DNA from: Eucalyptus grandis | Lineage: Eukaryota; Streptophyta; Magnoliopsida; Myrtales; Myrtaceae | NCBI RefSeq assembly: GCF_016545825.1 | Contig: NC_052620.1 | Span: 8,060,001-8,124,000, forward strand | Length of the DNA stretch: 64,000 nt | Direction: 5' to 3' | Shown: in pieces, positions 12,391-24,181 of the stretch | Layout: every line of letters begins with the position of its first letter | How positions within the stretch are numbered: the first letter of the stretch is position 1 | Notes under the pieces: model-generated | What the model was told of the DNA's origin: nothing | Database searches by the model: none | What the model saw: only the letters and a program-made list of their open reading frames with translations | Program-made: the position numbers and the translations under genes

Positions 12391-13241
12391 TAGGGGTGAT
12401 CGGTTCCCGGTTCGGTCCGGTTCCAAGGTGGAACCGGGAACCGGACCGGGAGAATCGGTTCCCAATTTTGGGAACCGTGGACCGGACCGTTGGTCTTAGG
12501 ACCAAGAACCGGACCGGACATCGGTTCCGGTCCGGTCCGGTCCAAAAGAATTGGCACTTTATTTTTTCACTAAAGAATAACCATTCACTAAAGAATAATC
12601 ATGCTCCGGACCGATCAATCAAATTCGGTTTCCAAGCAATCTAATAAAACTACTCACACATGTTTCCACGTGCAAAATATTCAAACTTCACTTGTGTGAA
12701 TATTAATCATAGTTTATGTGTTTCATGCTTAATTTTAAGCATAAAACCCATTAACAACGTAATTAAAGGTTGTGCTTGGCTTAGGTTTTATAGACAATCT
12801 CTCTTCTATACTTTGAATGTTTAGTTGATATGAGACTTTTTAAAGCTTGAAGTGCCTTGTCGTTTGTAAGTGAGGGGAGAAAGAGAGAGACTGTGAGCAT
12901 GAGGAGAGTTTTTTCTATAAATAAAGAGTAACAACGAGAGTTTTGGTGGTCTCTTGGTTGTTACATAAATTGTAATTCCGATTGCAATAAGTTTCATATA
13001 TAATATTAATAAATTATATGTGTTTATATATTATATGAATATAAATTATATATAAAAAATTTGGTCGGTCCGGTCGGTTCGGTCGGTCCGGTTCCCACCT
13101 GGAACCGGAACCGGACCAACCGGCCGCCGGTTCCAAGATTAGGAACCGGGAACCGGACCGCCGACCATGGGAACCGCCCAAAACCGGCGGTCCGGTCCGG
13201 TTGTCCGGTTCGGTTTGGGCGGTTTCCGTTGCACACCCCTA
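12391..13241. mobile_element. hAT-type non-autonomous element (851 bp) with 8-bp TSD
   Basis: Ends are TAGGGGTG on the left and CACCCCTA on the right, flanked by a perfect 8-bp duplication CTTATATA (12383-12390 and 13242-13249). That combination is typical of hAT elements. Subterminal arms, 12400-12545 and 13060-13225, are packed with CCGGTTCC/GGAACCGG and GGTCCGGTCC words in inverted arrangement and can fold on each other. The middle is AT-rich and has no transposase. Confidence 0.88.
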
Positions 13242-13249
13242 CTTATATA

Positions 13250-13690
13250 ACTATCTTTAATTTACAGTAAGAGCAATTATCTTCCTTTTATTATTAAAAA
13301 AAAAAAAAACATACAATTGATAACTATTATGGTGTTCAATTCTTAAAAAAAATTATAGATTACAACAAACTGTTATTCTAATATTATCTCAAAAATCATT
13401 TGTTAGTAAATCCCATTTAATTATCGTCATCACAAATTAACGATTATTAATCTACACGCTAGCGAAAAGAGAAAGATACTCTTTTCGAGCTTTAGATTAG
13501 GCGCGTCATTTTTTTTTCCTTTCCCAGGAGAAGAGGTCCAGTCAACTCTGCATTTTTTAACTTTTTACCCCCTTCCATGGGTGGAATATTTTTTACTGAG
13601 CACCCAATCTTCCAACAACAAACATATCAGCTGCAGCATCCACTTTCCTCTCACATATGCAGAAAGAGCTTATATTTGATTGGATCTGAT
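13250..13690. other. Intergenic stretch, no gene seen
   Basis: AT-rich sequence after the hAT element with homopolymer A and T runs; nothing recognisable. Confidence 0.35.
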
Positions 13691-14441
13691 CTTGTTATGG
13701 TCTTTTAGAGCCCTTTTCCCTTGACGTGCTGAGGAAGCTCGCACGCCTTGCCGGCACCTTCTTTGAACAGTACGCCTTTCTCGCCCATGAACGGAGGAGA
13801 AACCTGGATCGACCCACGCAGTCCGGCCTCTCTTTGCAATATGGAATGCGAATAGTACGGGTATGTTCCGAGCTGCATGAAGTACAGTGTCAGTGTCCAT
13901 ACACATCGTGTATTCAACATTTTAAAGGGCCTTGAGCTTAGGAAATCGCATGACATCATTCGAGACTCTTTGTACCGTATATACGGGACTCACCCGTTCG
14001 GTGGCCAATTGGTACCTACGAGTCTTTCCAGGCAGAATGGGTCCCTGCACCCCTCCCATCTGCAAAAGCCGAAAGCAAAAAATTGCCATGAATCGGAGAA
14101 GGTAGTGTGGGCAGTTGCATGGTACCAAGTCACGGGGTGACGTGGGAGACATAGTTTGTGATTGGTCCATGAACGAGAACTGGACAACGTAGTTTTGATC
14201 GACGGCTTTGCTACGTATACATACCTGGCGAACTCCCTCCCACTGGATCCGCGAGGTTCTCCTTTCCCAATCTGTTGGTGACATCGATGATGAGCCTGTC
14301 TCCTTGATGCGCCAATATGGTCGGCCCGGGAGTTCGCCCATTTATGGTGATGGACAGCTTCTCGATCGGTACTCGTATCTCACCCTCGGCCAAACCCATG
14401 GCTACAAAAAGACAAAGCAACACTGCAAGTGGTGCGCTCAT
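13690..14441 (-). pseudogene. L-ascorbate oxidase-like pseudogene, copy B (5' part)
   Basis: Starts at 14441 with a signal-peptide-like MSAPLAVLLCLFVAMGLAEG, then the first cupredoxin region (KLSITINGRTPGPTILAHQGD, here 21 residues in the frame shown in parts: ITINGRTPGPTI and LIIDVTNRLGKENLA). The frame is lost exactly where the copper-ligand HWHG should follow. Later exon-like parts are GPILPGKT and YQLATERV near 14060-13970 and GTYPYYSHSILQREAGLRGS near 13880-13810, where the family's HAHYGMQ ligand motif is altered. Order matches an ascorbate oxidase, but frames do not join and the enzyme stops after the first domain. Tandem relation to copy A suggests an old gene cluster. Confidence 0.72.
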
Positions 14442-14449
14442 CTTCTGTG

Positions 14450-16350
14450 CATTGCACCCAGTCTGTGTTGTGATTTTGGAATTTATAGGAGAGAGAGAGT
14501 GAGGGAAAGCCCAAAGCTAGATTTGGAATTTATTCACGTAAGTCACTTTCCTTGTTTTATTTTTATCATATGAGGAATCTCACTATCATCCCATTAAGGG
14601 ATGTTTTCCTTCCTAATTTTCAAAGAAACCGGCTAAGCAATTTAACCGGTATCCTTGGGAAATTGATTGGCAGGGAAGGCACCATCTCTTTATTAACAGG
14701 GACGGGTGCCGTTACCCAAGCATTTTTCTAATTTCTTTTCGATTTTTTCCTTTGCCGACGGAATGAATTTTGTTCGATCTGACACTCGGGTACGTAGTGA
14801 CGAAGGAAGGCATTGGAAGAAGACTCTTTATCCTCCGGTACAGATGGGAATGCGATGTGATCACCTTGGAAGCTACAAATAATCCTGAGTGTGGGATACG
14901 TCATCTCTGATTCCGTTTCCCACAACCCAGTCAGTCCCCAGAGGAAAAAAAAAGATATATGTGAAGATGATAAAGGCGGTGTCTTTTTTTATTCTTTTCC
15001 TTCCTTATTTATTCTGTCACGAGGAGTAACTATATTAAACTTGGTCCACGTAAATCAACACCATCATAGTCATTGAATGTGTAGACCCGTCATAATTCCA
15101 TGGCGGTGATAATATTAATTGTTTACGTAGACTTAACTTTTGGGGACTCAAATATATTTTTCACTACAAAATTTAGAGACTTACCGGGTAATTTTCTCTA
15201 GGGTCGGTAATGCACCCATCAAATGAGAAGCATGCCGTTAACAGTAGCAAAACTTAAGGGATATTTTGCCGATAAGTGACGTGATATCAAATCGAAACAA
15301 TCATGTCAAAAGCAGTAAAGAAAGGTAAGTAAGAAATAACGCATGGAAAGTAACCCAATACAATGTTGAGTGAAGAGTGTTACATTGCCCCGTTATTAAG
15401 CTTCAAGTTAGGACCCGTTGAGCTAACGATCAAAGTTAAACGTGCCTATCTTTCATATGCAAAATGATGCATGTTTCCTATATCTAAAACACCAACTTAT
15501 TCTACATGTGCTGTTGTCGAACATGTCTCTAATGTGCAAACCTAAACAGTAAAGAATGTCATGCCATGAATGGTTTTTCTTTTCTTTTCTTCTCTTTCGA
15601 AAAGCAACTCGAGAATCATGCGCAATGTAATCACGAAATTATACACGATGATGTGATCTCAAAAATGACGTAGAGATAAGCAATTAGTGAAGTGTGAATA
15701 TAGATTTCATAAGTAACAACACTATGATCATCCTACATAACTTTCTGTTCTGAGACACACGAAGAATATTTTATCTGCAAGCCAACAGTTTAAGCAGAGC
15801 TAGCTCGATCAACCACTGCATCAGAGCGAGATCATTTGAAGTTCTCGGGCCAAAGGAAAGAAGCTTCACCCTGCGACTTTATTCTTCATTAGCTGGCAGC
15901 ACGAAAGTAGACCTTGTTTTGATCAATATTCCTAACTTTGAAGAAGTCCATTGCCCGGCATTTGAAGGCACTTCCTTTTATGGGTCAAACTGGTTTAAAG
16001 AAATGTTTCGCCTTCTCCAACAGAATAAAAACAAAGCCTTTGTGCCCAAGTGATGAAAGAAAATCAGCAACGTCCATTGCCCTACAATACACGGACCGGT
16101 GCTCTTACATCCTCCAATCAGGTTGGATTCCATAATGTGCTTAAACTCGAGACAGAAGACAATCCTAAGGAAAAAAAGGTCAGAAACATCAAAGTAGAAA
16201 ATTTGTGCGCACAGGCAACTCTTAAAACTTAACTGGAGAAGAAACAACCTAGTTTATGTGACGGCTATGCACGGCAATAGGATGAAGAGCTACGATTAAT
16301 CGGCGACTCTCCGGCAAAGTCTCAATAATTCAGCATGATGATTCAGCAAC
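14450..16350. other. Intergenic stretch with one possible coding relic
   Basis: No gene is recognised. On the minus strand at about 16135-15940 a short frame reads MDVADFLSSLG and FILLEKAKHFFKPV across shifts and might be an old exon; I could not name it. Simple GA repeats occur near 14490-14505. Confidence 0.3.
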
Positions 16351-16355
16351 AGTGT

Positions 16356-17144
16356 TGTTAAATTAATGTCTCGAATATGAATTCGGATAACGATTTGTTA
16401 AATCGAATTTGTTGAGAAAGATTTCCCAAGTAGATTTCAAATTGGATGAAGAAGTCATTCTTTTCTTGGACTCCTTATAGTTGCACAAATGAGGAAATAA
16501 AATAGAGATTAAAAAAAAAGTGAGGGTTTTCTATCTTTTTTTGTACTTGTAGAAGAAGGCAGAAGAAGAATCCATATTGGAAAAAAAAAAAAAAAAAAAC
16601 CAAGGTGGGGCCCATAGTCAAAGTTTTGACTCTTGGCACACACACAATATGAAAGGCATGCTCTTTAGCGGAAAAGGAAAGTGAAGCCCTACAAAAGAAA
16701 AAGGAGTTGCACGTCCGCACGTCCACATGTCCAAATGCTGCACAAGCCTTGAAGAGGTAGAGAATGCAAAGCTATACATACGTGGAGAAGAGACAGACGC
16801 CTAGTTCTTGTTTTGGCGTACATAGAGCGTTTTACTTTGAGCTTGAATACACGGTAATTTTGTGTAATGAGTTTATGTCCAAGTGAGTTGTTTATTTATA
16901 AACATTTTGGGTTTTGGCTTAAATCTATGTGTGGAAAATACTCAAGCGTGTGAGTGATTGTAAACTATAATTATCCGATTATAGTGGATTATTTGCTATT
17001 GGCTCTCCCCGTAAACGTAGATACTGATACTCGGACCAAACAACGTAAATTTTTGGTATTCTTATTATTTCTTGTTTATTTCTCTGGTGATTTTGCGTTG
17101 ACATAAATTGCAAGATCATGGTTTTCGTATAATATATTCCAACA
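16356..17144 (+). repeat. Copia element 1, 5' LTR
   Basis: Begins TGTTAAATTAATG and ends ATTCCAACA just before the primer site. It shares its full length with 21449-22230, including the ACACACAATAT block and the CGTACGTGGAGAA-type words upstream of the likely transcription start. Confidence 0.88.
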
Positions 17145-17235
17145 ATTGGTATCAGAGCTTGGGATCAAATTTCTTGATTGTGATTTGGAACTTTTGCTTG
17201 TCTGGTTATTATCTGAAAATTTTGTTATTGCAATT

Positions 17236-17667
17236 ATGTCTAAGAGGAAATTTGAAATTGAGAAGTTTAACGGGAGGAACAACTTTGGGTTATGGATCAT
17301 CAAGATGCGGGCATTATTGACAACCCAAGATTTAGCTAAGGCATTGAATGGTGACAATGAATTGTCGATTATAATGAAAGCCTCTAAGAAGGTAGAGTTA
17401 ATGGAAAGAGCAAAGAGCACAATCCTGTTAAATTTGTCGGATGAGGTTTTAATAGAGATTGCCGAGGAGAAGGATGCCACAGTATTATGGGTAAAACTTC
17501 AAGCACTCTATACAAAAAAAGGTTTGAACAATCGCCTATACATGCTAAAGAGGATGTTTCAATTTAGATATACTAAAGGTACGTCTATCAGAACCCATCT
17601 ATATGAATTTAATAAACTCATGATGGATCTGAAGAACATCGGTAAGATACTTGATGATGAAGAGTAG
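17236..17667 (+). pseudogene. Copia element 1 gag (UBN2-type), truncated by nonsense
   Basis: Opens with MSKRKFEIEKFNGRNNFGLW, the usual start of copia gag, which builds the particle that packages element RNA. The open frame runs 143 residues and ends in a TAG after KILDDEE. The same frame continues past this stop as recognisable gag (LLASLLES and GRTIIT-like words) with further stops, so the full polyprotein is not encoded. A zinc knuckle [14 protein letters not shown] (CX2CX4HX4C, intact) follows at about 17932-17973 in another reading block. Confidence 0.82.
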
Positions 17668-17925
17668 GGCATGATGTTGTTAGCCTCTTTACTAGAGTCA
17701 TAGAAGCACTTTACTGATTCACTATTGTAGGGGCGTACTATAATTACCTCATAAGAGGTAAAATCCACCTTATTCTCTAAGGCGTGGTAGAGAAAGTTGC
17801 GAGATGACGGTTTGGCACAAGGAGTAGCGCAAGCACTGATGATTTGGGGGTAGAGAACAACATCGAGGGCCTAGTAGTAACAGAGGTAAAAGAAGATTGA
17901 AATCATGCCATAGAAAGTCCAAGGG

Positions 17926-18378
17926 ATGAAGTGCTTTGTCTGTCACGGGGAGGGGCACATTATGAGAGATTGTCCAAAGCGGAGAAATAAATGTGATAGG
18001 CAAAATACCACAAGCAGTGTGGCAAACATTGCCGAGGGGAGCACTAGTGATACAGAAGTTGTTTTATATGTGACTACTACTTCATCAGGAGACAAATGGA
18101 TACTAAATTCGGGGTATTCTTATCATATGACGTCTCATAAAAACTGGTTTACTACTTATCAGACTGCATATGGTGATAAAGTTCTTTTGGGGAATAACGC
18201 AGTCTGTAAGGCTATGGGGATAGGGACAATTCGAATTCGGATGCACGATGGGGTGGTGCGCACATTGACAGATGTGAGGCATATACTAGAGCTCAAGAAG
18301 AATCTTATTTCTCTAGGGACACTTGATGACATCGGGTATAGGTATACCACTGAAGGTGGAGTACTAAAGATCTCTTGA
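17926..18378 (+). pseudogene. Copia element 1 zinc knuckle and aspartic protease, active-site Asp lost
   Basis: The 150-residue open frame begins with the nucleocapsid knuckle and enters the protease. The catalytic triad D-S-G of copia proteases reads N-S-G in [18 protein letters not shown] (near 18097-18150), so the enzyme could not cleave its polyprotein. The frame then covers the flap region to [15 protein letters not shown] and ends in TGA at 18378. Confidence 0.82.
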
Positions 18379-18390
18379 GATGCCATAGCA

Positions 18391-19017
18391 GTGATGAAGG
18401 GGAAGAAAGTGAATACTTTCTATCATCTACTAAGAAAGATCGTGACCGGAACCGTTGCAGTTTCATTAGGTGAGTCAGACTCTAACTTGACTCAGTTATG
18501 GCATATGTGTTTATGGCACATGAGTGAGGCAGGTATGATGATGTTAAGTGAAAGAGAGTTGTTGAATGATCAAAAAACAAGGAAGCTAGACTTATGTGAG
18601 CACTATATCTTTGAGAAGCAGCATCGAGTTAAGTTTACTACAGCTGTTCATTCGACCAAGCAACTAGTTGAATATATTCATTCAGACGTCTGGGGCCTGT
18701 CTTCGGTTCCTTCGAAAAGAGTTGTTCGATATATGTTAACATTTATTGACGATTATTCGAGGAAGGTATGGGTATACTTTCCAAAACACAAATATGAGGT
18801 GTTTGATCAGTTCAAGAAATTTAAGGCATTGATTGAGAAGCAGTCAGATAAACAGATCAAATGCCCAAAAACTGATAATGGCATGGAGTTATTTGGTAAA
18901 GATTTTACCGAGTTTTGCGAGAAAGAAGATATTGTGAGACACCGCACAATACCTAGGACACCACAGCAGAATGGCATGGCAGAATGGAAAAACATAATTT
19001 TGCTTGAGCGAGCTTGA
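18391..19017 (+). pseudogene. Copia element 1 GAG-pre-integrase and integrase core
   Basis: Encodes the HHCC region and the DDE catalytic core. Visible are LWHMCLWHMSEAGM, the first Asp in HSDVWG, the second in TDNGMEL and the Glu in PQQNGMAEWKN. One zinc-binding cysteine looks replaced (CEHYIFEKQ). The frame stops at TGA after LLERA and resumes in another frame at 19053-19253 (GRPVDYFGLHIFGCPAYAQ), the end of integrase. Integrase would insert the cDNA; this copy is dead. Confidence 0.85.
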
Positions 19018-19691
19018 AGTATGCTTTCGCATGCAGGACTTGACAAAGAATTTTGGGCAGAAGCAGTGAACATGGCATGTACCTGGTTAATCGATCTCCA
19101 TTATTAGCTATCGAGTGGAAGACTCCTAAGGAAATATGGTTGGGGAGACCTGTTGATTACTTCGGATTACATATATTCGGATGTCCTGCCTATGCTCAGG
19201 CGAGTGATGGTAAGCTTGAGTCGAAGGCAAAAAAGTGCATATTTCTAGGTTAACATATGGGGTGAAAGGTTATCGATTGTGGCGCACCAATCCCTGATCA
19301 CTTGATTTTTTAATCAATAGAGACGAGATCTCCAATAAGAATGCAATGCTTCAACAAAGGAGTTCTGAGACACAACCAATAGAGCAGATAGATCATGGCG
19401 TCATTAGTGAGGTGAAGCTTCAAGTGGAGACTCTGGAGACCTCGAAGGTAACAGAAGTTAAGACTGCAGATGAGGTTGCAGTTCCCTGAAGTTGGTGATA
19501 GTGGACAATCAGCACAACCGCAACACACTATAGCCGCAGATAGATAAAGAAGGCAAATTAAATCACCAGGGTGTTATGGTTATACAAATATTGCTTATGC
19601 ATTGACTGTAGGTAATGAGGTGGAGTCAAATGAGCCTTTGTTTTACTCTGAAGCAATAGCTAGTTTTAAGTCATCATAATGGATAGGGGTT

Positions 19692-20890
19692 ATGAGTGAA
19701 GAGATTGAATCACTCCATCGAAATCAAACATGGGAGCTAGTCAAAGTACCCAAGAGCCAAAAGATTTTCGGAAGTAAATGGGTCTTCAAATGGAAAGAGG
19801 GAATTCTTGGTGTCAAGACAGCGAGGTATAAGGTGAGTCTTGTGGCAAAGAGATATACACGACGTGACTATAATGAGGTGTTTTCTCCTATGGTAAGATT
19901 TCACACCCCGAATCTTGAGCGCACGCACATCCCTTGGTGATCGATAAAATTGCGACATCCTAGGGCGCGTCGCCAACCCTTTCTTTTTATTGCACATGCA
20001 GAAGCATATAGACAAAACCCCAGACAACACAAATATGTGATAGAAAAACAGGATACAAATTTCATAAAAAGACTATAGGCGCGTCGATGAAAAGCCAAAC
20101 TTATTCAATTGAAAACATAATCAGAAAATCAAGATGTCACATAAGACATACTTCTATTCATGTATTAATTGCTTTAGTTGCTTTGCAAGATCTCGAGTTA
20201 GAACAGCTAGATGTGAAAACTGTGTTTCTTCATGGTGAGTTGGATGAGCAAAGTTATATGAGGCAGCCAAAGGGATTTGCTATTCCGAGTAAGAAAAATC
20301 ATGTTTGTTTGTTGAAAAAATCTGTGTATAAGCTGAAATAGTCTCCTATACAACGGTATAAGCATTTTGATACTTTCATGGCTAGTCAAAACTGTTCGAA
20401 AAGTCAACTGAATAGATGCGTTTACTTTAGGAGATTGGAGGATAGTTCTTTGATTTATCTATTCTTATATGTTGATGATATGCTAATAGCAGTTAAGAAT
20501 ATGTTTAATATTGATGTACTGAAGAGGCCGTTAAATACTGAATTTGAGATGAAAGATTTAGGTGCTGCAAAGAAAATATTGGGTGTAGAGATTTTGCGTG
20601 ACAGGACTACAGGAGTTTTATGTCTATCTCAAGAGAAATATATTGAGAAGATCACGGCACGTTTTAATATGCAGTCAGTAAAATCTGTAAGTATACATTT
20701 AGCGAAGCACTTTAAACTTTCAAATAAATTATCACTGCAGATTGAGAATGAGGAGGACCATATGTCCCGTGTTCCTTATTCTAGTGCCATGTGTAGGATT
20801 ATGTATGCTATGGTATGTACTAGACTTGATATTTCACAAGCTGTGAGCATGGTTACTCGCTATATGAAATGTCATGGTAAAGCTCACTAG
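19692..20890 (+). pseudogene. Copia element 1 reverse transcriptase, interrupted
   Basis: Begins with EIESLHRNQTWELVKVP and GSKWVFKWKEG, then is broken at 19899 by a 243-bp insert. It resumes at 20147 with SIHVLIALVALQDLELEQLD, followed by an in-frame TAG after VYKLK near 20339. The polymerase box is intact as FLYVDDMLIA at about 20461-20490. The frame ends at TAG after MKCHGKAH. RNase H relics (HADDLDDCRFLTGY, then ERTKHIN) follow to about 21360 with several stops. Confidence 0.88.
19899..20141 (-). mobile_element. 243-bp internally deleted solo-LTR relic inside the copia RT
   Basis: Flanked by a perfect 5-bp duplication TAAGA (19894-19898 and 20142-20146). Most of the insert matches the last ~200 bp of the 3.3-kb LTR at 41027-44334 in reverse complement: CACCCCGAATCTTGAGCGC here, GCGCACTCAAGGTTCGGGGCG there. 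It ends in GATGTCACA, the mirror of the TGTGACATC start of that LTR. Thus both LTR termini are kept and the middle is missing. The reading frame of the host RT is continuous across the duplication when the insert is ignored. Confidence 0.8.
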
Positions 20891-21448
20891 GAAGCTACAA
20901 AGTAGATTCTTAGATATTTCAAGGGGACAACAGATATGGATGAAGAAGTGAGACTACTGGTTTTGTGGATTCGGATCATGCCGATGACTTGGATGATTGC
21001 AGGTTTTTAACAGGGTACGAGTTTACACTAGCAGGCGATATAGTTAGTTAAAAAGCGTCCTTACAAGTTCACATTGCTTTGTCTTCGACTAACTTTTGTA
21101 GTGAATGAGGCAATATAGTTACATAGTTTGCTCTTGGACTTTGGGTTAAAATAGAAAAGTATGGATATACACTGTGATAACTAAGGTGCGATATATTTGG
21201 CATATAATCCAATTTATCACGAGCAAACGAAGCACATCAACATTAAGTACCACTTCATCCGAGATGTCTTAGTTAAGGATAATGTTATTGTCAAAAAGAT
21301 AACTAAGTCCATTCCTTTGGTGAAGCTCAAGCTCTACTTGAGCTCTATTGGCATTTGTGGAGAGTGAGCGCTCATCAGGGTATTGAGAGAGTAGCATAGA
21401 TGATGAGCACTATAAGTTGACTTCAAATATCGAGTCACAGTAGAGAAT

Positions 21449-22230
21449 TGTTAAATTAATGTCTCGAATTTGAATTCAGATATTGATTTGTTAAATCAAA
21501 TTTGTTGAGAAAGATTCCCCAAGTAGATTTCAAATTGGATGAAGAAGTCGTTCTTTTATCGGACTCCTTATTGTTGCACAATGGAGGAAATAAAATAAAG
21601 ATTAAAAAAAGTGAGGGTTTTCTATCTTTTTTTTTTTTTATACGTGCAGAAGAAGGCAGAAAAAGAATCCATATTGGAGAAAAGAATCCAAGGTGGGGCC
21701 AAAGTCAAAGTTTTGACTTTGGGCACACACAATATAAAAGATGTGCTCTTTAGTAGAAAAGGAAAGTGAAGCCCTACAAAAGAAAAAGGAGCTGCACGTC
21801 TGCACGTCCACACGTCCAGATGCCGCACAAGCCTTGAAGAGGTAGAGAACGCAAAGCTATACGTACGTGGAGAAAAGATAGACGCCCAGTTCTTGTTTGG
21901 CGTATGTATAGCGTTTTATTTTGATCTTGAATACGCAATAATTTTATGCAGTGAGTTTATGTCCAGGTGAGTTGTTTATTTATAAATATTTTGGGTTTGG
22001 GCTTAAATCTAGGTGTGGGAAATACTCGAGCGTGTGAGTAATTGTAAACTATGATTCTCCGATTATAGTGGATTATTTACTGCTTGTTCTCCTTATGGAT
22101 GTAGGTACCGATACTCGGACCGAACCACATAAATTTCTAGTGTCATTATTATTTCTCATTTATTTCTCTAGTGATTTTGCATTGACATAAATTGTAAGAT
22201 CCTATCGTTTTTGTGTAATATATTCCAACA
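21449..22230 (+). repeat. Copia element 1, 3' LTR
   Basis: Direct copy of the 5' LTR (782 bp against 789 bp) ending ATATATTCCAACA-like. Changes relative to the left copy are scattered, consistent with age. Confidence 0.88.
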
Positions 22231-22235
22231 GATGT

Positions 22236-23115
22236 CGCAAGGCAACCAGCATGTTACGTTTCCGAGATAGCAACTGCAACGCTAGATAAGTCTAGCACGT
22301 ACATCTATGGGTCGATTCAAGCTGGTGGGTGATGAGGTGAGCGCCCACGATGCTCTGTTATTTGCCCTTTTTTTTTTTTCAATTTAATCCAATACTAAAA
22401 TTCGAGACATATTTCAATAAGGAAAATTCATCTTAAGGCATTTATTTTCCCTGTCCTTGACGCGAACATTCTTTTCCATGGACAGCAAATGTGGTTAAAA
22501 TGAATGGAATCGGAACGTTACCTAGATTTTCCTTTGGTTCAAGCCAACTACATGTTTAAAAAACACATATTGGGTCACAGCACTAGAACAGACACATGTT
22601 TCAGAATAGTGACCATATAGTCTTGTAGAATATTTCCATCGCATCATCGACGGGACGGTCACGATGGCCGGCCTATGACTAAATCCAAAGAAACTAGGTG
22701 ATCTTTCACTAATTGTTGCCGTCCAATATGGGTTATAAATGGGGAGAGAAATTCACTTTCACACTTCGGAGTGACGTAATAATATGCTTCGAGTTGACCA
22801 CTAATCTTCCTAGCGCTTCGCGTTTGACCATTCAACGAAGGAAAATTATTAAGACATCAGGTGTTTGCTTTCTCCTTAATTTACTACAATTTGATCACGC
22901 CACAAAAAATTATACACATAGTGTTTTTGTTCATCCTTGTCTCCTAGAAAAACATATGTATATATAGACACAACACGTCAAAAGTGTTTGATGCAACACC
23001 TTATGTACGCTAAAACAAAGTAAAATAAGATGGGGAAGATTTGGGAGTGGTTTTTTTTTTATCAGTCCTACTTTATTGCTAATCTTACTTTCGGAAGTGG
23101 TGTTGAGTTGGTAAT
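22236..23115. other. Intergenic stretch between two copia elements
   Basis: No gene or clear repeat is seen. Short open frames such as 22713-22967 lack recognisable content. Confidence 0.35.
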
Positions 23116-23364
23116 TGACAGAAATTGAAGCAGAACGGAGAGGAAAATTGTAATTATGTATTTCTATGTAATAATTTGTACATGTAAACTGCTCTATTTA
23201 TACTACTAGAGAAAAGTGTAAGATGGGAAAGAAATGTAAAGAAATATATACTGATTACTTAATGATTCTATGTCCTATTTTATTAAGCCAATTACCGATT
23301 AATTGAATCAATTATTGATATTCGGAATCGGTATCTCCTAAGACATCAAACCATATTTCCAACA
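23116..23364 (-). repeat. Copia element 2, 3' LTR
   Basis: Starts TGACAGAAATTGAAG and ends ATTTCCAACA on the plus strand, so in element orientation it begins TGTTGGAAATATGG. The solo-LTR insert begins three bases further right. Confidence 0.8.
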
Positions 23365-24181
23365 CTCTGTCACGCCCCAACTTGGTCCGAGCTCGCGACA
23401 ACCCACACCATAGCTTTCCACTTAAGTCATTTACTTGTGACATCTTAGGACACATCGCCAACTCATTCATTTTATCTTTTGATTATACACAAGCGGAAGC
23501 AAAATAAAAATCTGCGGATCATTAACAAACAATAGGGATAGTATAAGGCATACATCATAACACTTTCATATATATGCTTCTACCATCAAACATAATCTTT
23601 CCTTACATCAAAAGCTTAGCCATTTATACGTCCGCGTAGCAGATTCTATCATACTTGTCCAAGCATTAGGGTTGGGGTTAACCTAGCACCTCTATTTATG
23701 AGGACAACCTCACAAAGTGGTATCCCCTACACGTCTAGTATACATCCATCTTAAGGTATTTTTTCTTGGGCTCGGATAGCCATGATTAGGGCCTGAAAAG
23801 GTTACACAACAAGGAGTGAGATAAACTCAGCGAGTAAACTCTCTAGACCTCACGTAAGGAAGCCATTCACCTTGGAAACACCCTAAACGTGCAAGTTATC
23901 TATCAATGGCAAATTAATAGCAAAGCATCTCATGCTTTGCCCTAACTATAAACACGAATGATCATTTTACTTTCTTAAGCCATCATTACAAAGCACATAA
24001 GTAATTCTTATAACACTTTCCATATTCATGAGTCAAACGCAAGAGCATGCAACATATTATAATCAGGCACCCATGCCATGTAATAATCCATAATTGCTTT
24101 TATATTTATCTCAAATCACACGTGTGTCGACTTTAGCATCACTTCTCATAATATGCATTCATGCACTCATGCACTTTACAC

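Larger units (their letters stand above)
16356..22230 (+). mobile_element. Decayed Ty1/copia LTR retrotransposon
   Basis: Two direct LTRs bound gag and pol relics in copia order: gag, zinc knuckle, protease, integrase, reverse transcriptase, RNase H. The left LTR is followed after two bases by a Met-tRNA primer site TGGTATCAGAGC starting at 17147. The LTRs differ visibly (roughly a dozen changes in the first 150 bp by eye), and many stops are of the C-to-T kind, so the insertion is old. The 5-bp flanks AGTGT and GATGT are not identical, leaving the TSD unconfirmed. A 243-bp LTR relic sits inside the reverse transcriptase. Confidence 0.9.

Noticed and set aside
17147..17158. tRNA-like word TGGTATCAGAGC
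   Set aside because: It is the retrotransposon primer site next to an LTR, not a tRNA gene; no cloverleaf surrounds it.
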